Origin: Deltaproteobacteria bacterium
GTDB taxonomy: Bacteria; Myxococcota; B64-G9
DNA length: 64,000 bases
Assembly (NCBI GenBank): GCA_019314375.1
Contig: JAFCZJ010000040.1
Span: forward strand, 1 to 64,000
Direction of reading: 5' to 3'
Below the pieces are notes generated by a model that had not been told where the DNA came from, searched no databases, and saw only the letters and a program-made list of their open reading frames with translations. Shown here in pieces: positions 44,305-52,775 of the stretch. A program made the position numbers and the translations under genes. Position 1 is the first letter of the stretch; every line of letters starts with the position of its first letter.

Positions 44305-47300
44305 GCAGGGACTCGACACCTGAGCTTGTTGGCGCACCTTCACCGGAAAATGAGGTAGACATGGCCGGCGACAAACGCAAACCCACCCTCTGGATCTTTC
44401 TCGCCTTCATCATCTTGGCCGCGGCCATAGCTGCCTTCTTCTTCATCAAATGCGACAAGCCGCCCCCGAAAATCCGCGCCGGTTTCGACTATTTTGAGGC
44501 CAAGGCCGGCGAGCTGGGCAAAGACAGAAGCCGCGTATTGGCCTTTGTGCACGATGACGTTTTGACCCTGCCCTATCGAGGACAGGTCAAAGGTCCCCTT
44601 GGCGCTCTCTGGGATACTGCTGGCTCGCCCGAAGAAAAACTGGCCCTGGCCGAAGCCCTGCTCGCCCATTGCGAAGATGACGACGTGGAGATCCAAGACG
44701 TGATCGGCAAGTCACCCAAGCTTGCCGACTCGCCTGATGCCAAGCGACTTTACAAAATCCGCATCAGCCACCGCCTCTTCCTGCCTCAAGGCGCAACCGC
44801 AAAAGACACCTTGGTCTTCGACGGTCCAATCCGAGATCTGGTCGGCGAGCATCAATCCATCGGGGTGCCCAAAATCGGCACGACCCGCCTGCAGATCCGT
44901 GGGGCTCAGCCAAAAACCATTGATCTGTCCTGCATCGGCGGCATCGGCGAGGCCCTGGTTTTCGAGGTCGAAGGGCCGGGTCGCGCCAAACCCCAGATCG
45001 TGCTCCGCGAACTCTGGCGAGCCGACAATCAGGCGGGTGCGCGCCTTCCCTTGAAAGGGGATCTCCACGAATTTGTCGTGCTGCCCAGCCGCATCAGCCC
45101 CTGGGTGCGGAAAAAAGAAGAACTCACGTTAAAAGCTGCTGGCGTGGAGAAGTCCGATGCGGGCAAACAGTACCTCGGACTCTTAGACTACTGCCTTGAT
45201 GCAGATGAGCGGCTGGCCAAACTGGAGGCCGGACTCGACGTTCGGGCCAGCTTCAAGACCCCGCGCATTCTCTTTTTGTCCAAGCACAACCTGCCCAAGG
45301 CCTTCGGCGGCCCCATGTATAGCTTCGATCTGCGCCTCAACCGGGCGGACTTCATCGGAGCCAAGGAAGTTCAGGCATACCAGGCCACCGAAATTCGCGC
45401 CTTCCACGAAGCGGGCCTGGAACAAGCCTTCATGGAGCGCTGGACCGGCAAGCCAACCACCTCGGCCTTCGACATTTTCGGCCGCCTTCGGGATGATTTT
45501 CCCAACCATCCTCAACGCCGCATCAAGCTCATCTCAGACGCGCTACACCACATGCGACAGGCAGGCGGTCCGGAGGCTTTGGCCACCTTCCAAACCCAGA
45601 GCGGAAGCAAACCCGTCATCCGGGTCAAGCGAGGAGAAAAGAAGGCTTTCCATATCAGCGGCCCGGCCTTGGACGCAGACATGCTCAAGACCCTGACCGA
45701 GCACGGCATGCCCCTGCCCGAACAGGATGAAAAACTCGAAGGCGAAGTCGACGACCCGGCGAAAGCAGCCATCCTGATCGAAAACGGCTTATTGGCGGCA
45801 CAGGGTTCCCAGGCCACGGCCTTTAACTTCTTGCTGGAGACGAAGGTCGATTTGGCGAGTGCAGATGCCATCTTTGCGCCGGGCAGCATCTTGCGCATCC
45901 ACAACAAGGCCACCGGCGGCGACGCCTGGATACGCTTCACCCAGACCCACGGAGATCTGACCTTCGACTTCCGCGTCTGGAACTCCAGCATCTCCATTCC
46001 CGGCTCCCTGCGGCTGACAACCAAGGCACGGACAGAATCAAAAACAATAGGCAAGTATTGGTTTGACAAGAATCTCACCTATGACGACAAGGTGAAACTC
46101 ATCATCCCCGGGCCCACCTATCGCAGCCTAAAAGAGGGCAACCCTGGTGACTACATCATGTCCGACAAAGGAAAAGAAAGCGCAAGAACCTTACAGTTCG
46201 TCAAAGCTGACATCCTGTCTATTCCGGTTAACGGTCAAGCTGAAGACTTTCCAGTCTTGGAATGCAAACGAGACGACAACTCGGTCATCATCCTCGACGA
46301 TCCAAACTTACCCATCATCAACATCGACCGAACGCAGTACATCTCCACATCGATCAAGGGTCGCCTGACCGACAAAAAGGGCGTGGGCATCGGCGGAGCG
46401 CAAATCGCCATGAAGGGAAAAGGCGTCACCGTATCCACCTGGCTCGACGGCTCCTTCACGCTTCCGCCTGCCCCCGAACACATCTACGGGCCGGTCAAGG
46501 TCCGGGTGAACAAGGATGGCGAGCTCTGGGGTGAGGTGGACGTAGACCTGTCCGCGCCGGGACGCGAGACCGTGCAAATCCAGATTCCGCGAAAACGCAT
46601 GGAGGTGGTCTGGATCACGCCCGAGGGTGCCGGGCTGGAAAAACTTAAAATCTCAGCCGAGGCCACGCGCCACATCAAGCGCCACCTGGCCTCCGGCCTC
46701 TACGCGGCCGTTCCTGAGCGCATGCTGCGAATGGGCGGGCAAGAAACTTTAGCCTACTTCGCCTTTGACTCAAAAGACGGCCACGTCATCGCCGTCTCCG
46801 AAGACGGCCTGCACAGCAGCGGAGCGGATCTGAAAGAGGCATTCAATAATGTCGCCAACTTCGCCAAAGAGAAATATGACGAGTTCAACAAGGGGGTAGA
46901 AGGTCACCTGAAAGATGCCGCCAAAGATGGCCTGGACAAGCTCATCAACAAGACAGGCATTGACGAAGAAGTGGCCCGGGCCCTGGCCTCCATCGCCGCG
47001 GACTTAATTGACAGCAAAGGCGAGATGGGCATGATCTCAACCCTGCATGGCTTTCGGGGATCCTTGACGGCCATGTATGGCTACAGCCGTCACCGCATCG
47101 GCCAGGATGACAAAGGCGATCACAAACTGGCCATCCTCAACACCCTGAGAGAAATGGACGCCTGGGCCCACGGTACCGACATGTTCTCCGGGGCCGAAGA
47201 CTCTACGGGTGGTCACATCGCAGGCAAGCTGGAGTCCGCCTTGAACGATCGCATCAATGGCATTTCGGGCCCGGCGGCCCGAGCTTGCTTCAAGATGGGC

Positions 47301-47348
47301 TATCTTTCGGCGGTCATGCACCTGAATTTGGAATTCGGAAAGCCTTAA
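44301..47348 (+). CDS. Large membrane-anchored hypothetical protein with carboxypeptidase-regulatory-like domain
   Basis: TM LWIFLAFIILAAAIAAFFFIK; GRLTDKKGVGIGGAQIAMKGKGVTVSTWLDGSFTLPP; alternative ATG at 44361. Confidence 0.7.
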   Translation: MSRDSTPELVGAPSPENEVDMAGDKRKPTLWIFLAFIILAAAIAAFFFIKCDKPPPKIRAGFDYFEAKAGELGKDRSRVLAFVHDDVLTLPYRGQVKGPLGALWDTAGSPEEKLALAEALLAHCEDDDVEIQDVIGKSPKLADSPDAKRLYKIRISHRLFLPQGATAKDTLVFDGPIRDLVGEHQSIGVPKIGTTRLQIRGAQPKTIDLSCIGGIGEALVFEVEGPGRAKPQIVLRELWRADNQAGARLPLKGDLHEFVVLPSRISPWVRKKEELTLKAAGVEKSDAGKQYLGLLDYCLDADERLAKLEAGLDVRASFKTPRILFLSKHNLPKAFGGPMYSFDLRLNRADFIGAKEVQAYQATEIRAFHEAGLEQAFMERWTGKPTTSAFDIFGRLRDDFPNHPQRRIKLISDALHHMRQAGGPEALATFQTQSGSKPVIRVKRGEKKAFHISGPALDADMLKTLTEHGMPLPEQDEKLEGEVDDPAKAAILIENGLLAAQGSQATAFNFLLETKVDLASADAIFAPGSILRIHNKATGGDAWIRFTQTHGDLTFDFRVWNSSISIPGSLRLTTKARTESKTIGKYWFDKNLTYDDKVKLIIPGPTYRSLKEGNPGDYIMSDKGKESARTLQFVKADILSIPVNGQAEDFPVLECKRDDNSVIILDDPNLPIINIDRTQYISTSIKGRLTDKKGVGIGGAQIAMKGKGVTVSTWLDGSFTLPPAPEHIYGPVKVRVNKDGELWGEVDVDLSAPGRETVQIQIPRKRMEVVWITPEGAGLEKLKISAEATRHIKRHLASGLYAAVPERMLRMGGQETLAYFAFDSKDGHVIAVSEDGLHSSGADLKEAFNNVANFAKEKYDEFNKGVEGHLKDAAKDGLDKLINKTGIDEEVARALASIAADLIDSKGEMGMISTLHGFRGSLTAMYGYSRHRIGQDDKGDHKLAILNTLREMDAWAHGTDMFSGAEDSTGGHIAGKLESALNDRINGISGPAARACFKMGYLSAVMHLNLEFGKP

Positions 47349-47485
47349 GTGTCCGATTTCCGGACACGGCCCTCCATGACTCCAGATCGGCCTGCTGACA
47401 CTAAAGCCTGAGAATTCAGCGAGATAGACAACAACACCGCCCGACACAAGCCAACTGGCACGATGCCTGCTAGTATAAATCACCC

Positions 47486-49342
47486 ATGAGAACCCAATCC
47501 ACCAAACCCGACTTGCACCAGGCACTCAAAACCCACTTTGGCTTCGAGGCCTTCAGGCGGGGTCAGGAAGAAATCGTCCAGGCCATGCTCGATGGCAAGG
47601 ACTGCATCGCCGTACTCCCCACCGGCGCGGGCAAATCGCTCGGCTTTCAGCTGCCGGCCGTCATGGGGAAGGGATTCTGCCTGGTGATCTCGCCGCTGAT
47701 TTCCCTGATGCAAGACCAGGTGGACGCGCTGACCGAACGCGGTTTGCCGGCCACCTACATCAATTCCACCCTCGATACAGCCGAGCTCAATCGGCGTTTC
47801 GACGGGCTGTGGGCCGGTCGCTACAAATTGGTCTACATCGCCCCGGAGCGTTTCAAAAGCGAGCGATTCTGGCGTCTACTTGAACGCTTCCCGCCCGAAC
47901 AGGTGGCGGTGGACGAGGCCCATTGCATCAGCTCATGGGGACATGACTTCCGGCCCGACTATCTGGAAATTGGCCCAGCCCTTGCTCGATTGGGCCACCC
48001 CCAAGTAATCGCCCTTACCGCCACGGCCACCGCCCAGGTACGCGACGACATCATCGAGCAGCTCGAGCTGGGCGCGCCCCCACGATCCGAGCCCAAAGTG
48101 CTGGTGTCCGGTTTCTTGCGCCCCGAATTGACCCTGGCGGTCAAGCGCACCGCCAACCACGTCATCAAGCTCAAACGAGTGAGCCACATCTTCAAGGAGC
48201 ACGGCACCGGGATCGTTTACTGCGCCACCCGCAAGATGGTCGACCGCGTGACCGGCCTGATGAAACAAGTGGGCATTTCCTGCGTGGCCTACCACGCAGG
48301 CATGGACGACGAGGCCCGAAAAACGGCCCAGGAGCGATTCATGAACGGCCAGGTGCCTGTCGCGGTGGCCACCAACGCTTTCGGCATGGGCATCGACCGA
48401 TCCGACCTGCGAGCGGTCGTGCACTGGGACCTGCCCGGATCCTTGGAGGCGTATTATCAAGAGGCCGGGCGCGCCGGCCGGGACGGAAAGCCGGCCCATT
48501 GCGAAATCCTGTTCAACTTTGCCGATGTGAGGACCCAAGAGTACTTCCTGAAAGGTTCCAACAATCAAAATGAACGGGCCAAGCTCAAGGCGCTCTTGCG
48601 TTACATCGACGGTCGCACTTGTCGCCACGCGGCCATCCTGCGCTATTTCGGCGATCCGGACCATCGCAAACTAACCGACTGCGCCGCCTGCGACAACTGT
48701 ATGCGCCGGGCAGGCAAAGACGACACCGATCGACGTGCGCCAAACGAAGAAGAGTGGCTACAAATCCAAAAGACCCTCTCCTGCGCCGCGCGCATGAAGG
48801 GCATGTGGGGACGAGCCAAGCTAATCCAGGTACTCGCCGGTTCCAAAGAGAAAACCCTGCTATCAACCGGCCTGCAGGAGCTATCCACCTACGGGCTACT
48901 ACAAGACATGGGCAAAACCCGCATCCGAGCACTAACAGATGCCTTAGAAGACGCTCGCTGCTTAGAAACCGTCGGCGACGACTTTCCCAAAATCCGCATC
49001 ACCGCCCAAGGCCAACAAGTCATGCGCCGAGAGATCGAAATCAAACTGGCCCTGGCCGACCCCAAACCCAAAAAGCCCAAACCAAACAAGATCAACCAAT
49101 ACTCAGACGCCCCCACTGATCCCCTACTCTACAACGCCCTGCGCGCATTACGCACCGAACTGGCCAGCCAAAACCAAATCCCAGCCTTCCGAATCTTCTC
49201 CAACAAGACCCTCAACCACCTGGCTGAAGACGCCCCAAACTCCGAAGAAGAACTCCTGGAAGTCAACGGCATCGGCCCAGCCAAAGCCCAACAATTCGGC
49301 GAAGCCATCCTAAAAATGATCGCCTCGGCAAAAAGCCCCTGA
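47486..49342 (+). CDS. recQ: ATP-dependent DNA helicase RecQ
   Basis: FRRGQEEIVQAML, LPTGAGKSLGFQ, VDEAHCISSWGHDFRPDY, QEAGRAGRDG, Zn-binding Cys cluster and C-terminal HRDC-like region. Confidence 0.97.
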   Translation: MRTQSTKPDLHQALKTHFGFEAFRRGQEEIVQAMLDGKDCIAVLPTGAGKSLGFQLPAVMGKGFCLVISPLISLMQDQVDALTERGLPATYINSTLDTAELNRRFDGLWAGRYKLVYIAPERFKSERFWRLLERFPPEQVAVDEAHCISSWGHDFRPDYLEIGPALARLGHPQVIALTATATAQVRDDIIEQLELGAPPRSEPKVLVSGFLRPELTLAVKRTANHVIKLKRVSHIFKEHGTGIVYCATRKMVDRVTGLMKQVGISCVAYHAGMDDEARKTAQERFMNGQVPVAVATNAFGMGIDRSDLRAVVHWDLPGSLEAYYQEAGRAGRDGKPAHCEILFNFADVRTQEYFLKGSNNQNERAKLKALLRYIDGRTCRHAAILRYFGDPDHRKLTDCAACDNCMRRAGKDDTDRRAPNEEEWLQIQKTLSCAARMKGMWGRAKLIQVLAGSKEKTLLSTGLQELSTYGLLQDMGKTRIRALTDALEDARCLETVGDDFPKIRITAQGQQVMRREIEIKLALADPKPKKPKPNKINQYSDAPTDPLLYNALRALRTELASQNQIPAFRIFSNKTLNHLAEDAPNSEEELLEVNGIGPAKAQQFGEAILKMIASAKSP

Positions 49343-49413
49343 CTGTTCCGAAAAAACCATTGAATTGAATTTTTGGAACGAATTGATGTATCATTAGAAA
49401 CAGGAGGGAAGCG

Positions 49414-49668
49414 ATGGCCTACGAAAAAATCAAGGAAGAGCAGGCCAGATTCAAAGAGGCTCTGCCCGATCTCTTGGAAAAAATCGGAGATCGATGGGTT
49501 ATTTTCAAGGATGGCGAAGTCAAAGCAGACTTCAACACCGAAGATGAGGCCATACGGGAGGCTTCCGGGCAGTATGACTTCGAAGACACCTACCTGATCA
49601 TCCAGGTTACTCCGATCGAGGCCACCCCTTTGACTGCGGCAGTTATGTTTGGCGGTTGCATTGCGTAA
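49414..49668 (+). CDS. Small DUF5678-like protein
   Basis: DRWVIFKDGEVKADFNTEDEAIREASGQYDFEDTYLIIQVTPIE; AGGAGG RBS; stop overlaps the next start (TAATG). Confidence 0.55.
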   Translation: MAYEKIKEEQARFKEALPDLLEKIGDRWVIFKDGEVKADFNTEDEAIREASGQYDFEDTYLIIQVTPIEATPLTAAVMFGGCIA

Positions 49669-49916
49669 TGGCCAGCTTCAAGCATACCGGCAGAGTTAAT
49701 CCTGTCCCAGATGGACTCGTAAGCGTTGGGCCCATTGTAAAGGTGACTCTTCTGCCTCACCCGGCAGACGTTGACAAAATGCTGGCCGAGGGAGTCACTC
49801 CAAAGGGTGCCATCGCCAACATGATGGTGGACACTGGGGCAACGCGAACTCTTATCGATGATAGTATCGCACAAGACCTCGGGCTCAAGCCTCTTCGATT
49901 GACCCCCATCATTTGA
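49668..49916 (+). pseudogene. Retropepsin-like aspartyl protease domain, interrupted by TGA
   Basis: ANMMVDTGATRTLIDDSIAQDLGLKPLRLTPII-TGA-VSQKVQQEEIVTIPSACVCF; same frame stays open into the tRNA region. Confidence 0.65.
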
Positions 49917-50065
49917 GTCTCGCAGAAGGTCCAACAAGAAGAAATAGTAACCATCCCCTCAGCCTGTGTCTGTTTTGTGCCCGAATTTGCTCCCGTACAG
50001 CTGTATTTCGCCTTGTGGTGCCTGCTGAGTATGAATTGGAACAAATTGGGCAACCCGCGAAAAGC

Positions 50066-50093
50066 AAAGCCCCGCAATTGCTTGCGGGGCTTT
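50066..50093 (-). terminator. Terminator-like hairpin downstream of tRNA-Leu
   Basis: AAAGCCCCGCAA-TTGC-TTGCGGGGCTTT, read on the minus strand. Confidence 0.75.
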
Positions 50094-50099
50094 ACGAAG

Positions 50100-50183
50100 T
50101 GCCGGTGCCCGGACTCGAACCGGGACGGAGTCGCCTCCACTGGATTTTGAATCCAGCGCGTATACCAATTTCACCACACCGGC
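50100..50183 (-). tRNA. tRNA-Leu (anticodon CAA)
   Basis: Reverse complement GCCGGTG...CTGGATTCAAAATCCAG...GGTTCGAGTCC...CACCGGCA with class II variable arm. Confidence 0.95.
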
Positions 50184-50249
50184 ATCTGCCAAAGAACTTC
50201 GATCCTTTGTTGGGACCGGCAGCTTATGTAGCGCAAAAGTTTGAGGGCG

Positions 50250-50816
50250 TCAAGCCTCGGATTCGACAAAGGACCAGGCGCAACCGGGCAGGGTATCCTG
50301 GCCCAATTTCTTGAAATCCGCCCCGTTCAGCTTCTCGATCCGAATCGCCGGGTTGAAGGTATGAACGAAGCCCTCCAGATAGGCCAACCGCACCGTCCGA
50401 CAAGCCGCCTCCGGATCCGCGCCTGCTTGAGCCCAGGGACAGACCTGCACTGAAAAACGCACCTGGTCATCGGCCAACTCAAAATGCTTGTGCTCGATGG
50501 CCAACATCCAGCTGGAATGCTTCAGCGCCAAAGCCAGGCCCATCAGGTTCCGCTCCGAAAGCTCCAGAGCCTCGACCAGCTTCAGGGCCTCGACAGCACC
50601 CAGGTCCCGCTGCACCTTGATCTGTAAATCTTCGGCCACGTCCGCACCGAGTTGATCAACGATCCGCCGATGATACAGACCATCCACCTGGTTGACCGCC
50701 TCGACATGGGACAAAAGGACCTTCAGAAGCTGGTTGGGTGGATGCTGCAAAAGCATCTGCATGTCCAGCTTGCGCGCCAAGCTGGGTCCCCGAGCTTTGT
50801 CGTCCGAAATCGCCAT
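50250..50816 (-). CDS. Hypothetical protein
   Basis: Clean ORF, start MAISDDKARGPSLARKLD inferred; no family recognised with confidence. Confidence 0.6.
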   Translation of the reverse strand: MAISDDKARGPSLARKLDMQMLLQHPPNQLLKVLLSHVEAVNQVDGLYHRRIVDQLGADVAEDLQIKVQRDLGAVEALKLVEALELSERNLMGLALALKHSSWMLAIEHKHFELADDQVRFSVQVCPWAQAGADPEAACRTVRLAYLEGFVHTFNPAIRIEKLNGADFKKLGQDTLPGCAWSFVESEA

Positions 50817-50980
50817 ACCAAGCCTCTCTCTTCTTACTCCGTCCCCAATACTATTGGCAGCCCGACCTGCTGTAAAGTCCCGCGAAAACACATGGTTTCC
50901 CCTTCTATTTCAGAGACATGACGCGCCTTGACAGTGATAAAAGCCCATGCTACCGTTCGAAAATCATAAACAGATTATAT

Positions 50981-50998
50981 TGATTGAGTAGTCAATCA
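50981..50998. promoter_or_regulatory. Palindromic putative operator upstream of the SCP2 gene
   Basis: TGATTGA-GTAG-TCAATCA, perfect 7-4-7. Confidence 0.5.
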
Positions 50999-51043
50999 CC
51001 ATCGACCGAAAAGCAGATCAACATTTTCAAGGAGGATATGGAC

Positions 51044-51370
51044 ATGACCCCGAAAGATATCTTCACCAAAAATCTCCCCGAGGCACTCACGAAAAAAGGC
51101 GACGACGTGACCAAGGTCAACGCCATCTATCAGTTCGACATCACCGGCGACAACGGCGGCAAGTGGTGGGTGGACGCCACCAAGAGCGGTGGCGACGTGG
51201 GCGAAGGGGACAACGAAGGCGCCAAGTGCACCATCACCATGATCGACACCGATTTCGTGGACATGGTCACCGGCAAGCTCAATGGCCAGATGGCCTTCAT
51301 GACCGGCAAGCTCAAGGTCAAAGGCGACATGAGCCTGGCCATGAAACTCGGCTCCATTTTGGGTATGTAA
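51044..51370 (+). CDS. SCP2 sterol-binding-domain protein
   Basis: AIYQFDITGDNGGKWWVDATKSGG...CTITMIDTDFVDMVTGKLNGQMAFMTGKLKVKGDMSLAMKLGSIL; AAGGAGG RBS supports 51044. Confidence 0.9.
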   Translation: MTPKDIFTKNLPEALTKKGDDVTKVNAIYQFDITGDNGGKWWVDATKSGGDVGEGDNEGAKCTITMIDTDFVDMVTGKLNGQMAFMTGKLKVKGDMSLAMKLGSILGM

Positions 51371-51396
51371 GGGACTTGTTTGTTTGTGCCTCGAAG

Positions 51397-51423
51397 GCCG
51401 TCCCTCTTAGGGGCGGCTTTTTT
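51397..51423 (+). terminator. Intrinsic terminator
   Basis: GCCGTCCC-TCTTA-GGGGCGGC followed by T6. Confidence 0.88.
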
Positions 51424-52774
51424 GTTTGGTCCTGCTCGTCGCCCTAATGCGATCTTTGCGGGCCCGGTACAAAGACCATTCGGCCACGCAGGCCCCTGAT
51501 CCCTCGCCGGCCTTCCCCTCGGTCTCCACCCGCATTTGAATCCGCTTGATGGCCCGTGGGCCTTCGAAAAAAATCAACAACTGATTTCCCTTGTTGCGCC
51601 CCGGCAGTTTGTACTCGCCCCAAGCCATCACCCCCCAGGGAGGACGATATTTGCCGTCCAGCTCCAGAGTCATGGGCTGTTTGCGACCGTTTAATCGAAG
51701 ATGGATGCGCTTGATGGCCTGGCTGTCCTCGCCACAATTCGGCACCAACCTGAGCGCCCGAACCGCCACCGCCTGGCCAAAGCTGGCCTGCAACCAGGCC
51801 TTGTCACCGGCCGCCGCCCCCGGACGCCAGCCTGTATCGAGCTTGCCGTCGGAGGCCTTATTCGCGCCGTGCTCGGGCGCAGCCGCTCCCGCAACCAGCT
51901 TGCCCGGCTGCAAAAGTTCAAGAAAATCCAGATACTCATCCCGGCTCTCGGCGTAGCGACCGTCTTGCGCTTCGTAGATGCGTTCGCGGATGCCGATGAT
52001 CACCCAGACCGGCCGACCGTGGGCATCGATCATTTCCAATCGTTTGGGGTTTTCCCTGACCCAGATCTGAGGCCAATCGACACCCGGCGGCCCCATCTTG
52101 AAACCAGACACCTCGCCACCCAGGTCCACCAAGCGCACCGGTTTTCGGCCCGCCTCATCCTCGGGATGCATCTCCCAATAGCGGGAAGCGAAGATCGGCT
52201 CAAGTTTATCCTGCCTCACCTGGAAGAGATGGATCCAGTGCACGGCCTCGTCAGGATTGTCCTCCATCACGTCCAGCAAGAAGGCGGGCCTGTCTCCCAA
52301 GCGGAATCCGTCCCAACGATGCAGCGAGGAGGCCGGGGAAGGCAAGGAGCGCCAGAGAAAACGAAAGCTGCCCTGACCCAAATTGCGAAAAGCGGAAACA
52401 CCCAAACCCGAATCCGAGCGTTCAACCACCAGAGCATCATCCAGGCCATCTCCATCGATGTCGAAGGGCTGCTCCCTCACCACCTCACGGCCACTCCGCC
52501 GGAATTGGATGAAAGCCTCCGAACCATAAAAACCATCGTGCTTGCGCTTGGTCGGCGACAACGAAGCGGGCAGCTTGACGGCGGGTGCCTTGGGCTCTGC
52601 TTGGGGTTTGGCCTTGCCCTGGAGCACCCCGGGAACCAACAACATACCCAACAACACTGCGCAATACGCCGCAGCATAAGAGGCCCTAGAAAAAAGGGCC
52701 TCTAACACTGCGCAATACGCCGCAGCATAAGAGGCCCTAGAAAAAAGGGCCTCTAAGATCAGAACAAAGCGCAT
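51407..52774 (-). CDS. Exported protein with C-terminal discoidin/F5-8C-like domain
   Basis: N-terminal hydrophobic signal; DVMEDNPDEAVHWIHLFQV; GWRPGAAAGDKAWLQASFGQAVAVRALRLVPNCGEDSQAIKRIHLRLNG. Confidence 0.68.
   Translation of the reverse strand: MRFVLILEALFSRASYAAAYCAVLEALFSRASYAAAYCAVLLGMLLVPGVLQGKAKPQAEPKAPAVKLPASLSPTKRKHDGFYGSEAFIQFRRSGREVVREQPFDIDGDGLDDALVVERSDSGLGVSAFRNLGQGSFRFLWRSLPSPASSLHRWDGFRLGDRPAFLLDVMEDNPDEAVHWIHLFQVRQDKLEPIFASRYWEMHPEDEAGRKPVRLVDLGGEVSGFKMGPPGVDWPQIWVRENPKRLEMIDAHGRPVWVIIGIRERIYEAQDGRYAESRDEYLDFLELLQPGKLVAGAAAPEHGANKASDGKLDTGWRPGAAAGDKAWLQASFGQAVAVRALRLVPNCGEDSQAIKRIHLRLNGRKQPMTLELDGKYRPPWGVMAWGEYKLPGRNKGNQLLIFFEGPRAIKRIQMRVETEGKAGEGSGACVAEWSLYRARKDRIRATSRTKQKSRP
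52653..52754. repeat. Exact tandem duplication of 51 bp containing a hairpin
   Basis: AACACTGCGCAATACGCCGCAGCATAAGAGGCCCTAGAAAAAAGGGCCTCT x2; each unit contains AGGCCCT-N7-AGGGCCT. Confidence 0.97.
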
Positions 52775-52775
52775 T

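Noticed and set aside
47455-47471. Sigma54-like CTGGCACGATGCCTGCT before recQ
   Set aside because: GG-N10-GC spacing fits, but the -12 block is CTGCT and the predicted TSS would fall about at the ATG, leaving no RBS; recQ is also an unlikely sigma54 target
49914-49916. TGA as a selenocysteine codon in the retropepsin-like gene
   Set aside because: No supporting SECIS-like hairpin recognised and the downstream frame runs into a terminator and tRNA; nonsense decay is simpler
49668-50183. Integrated element at tRNA-Leu
   Set aside because: No integrase, no duplicated tRNA fragment and no att-like repeat found in the window
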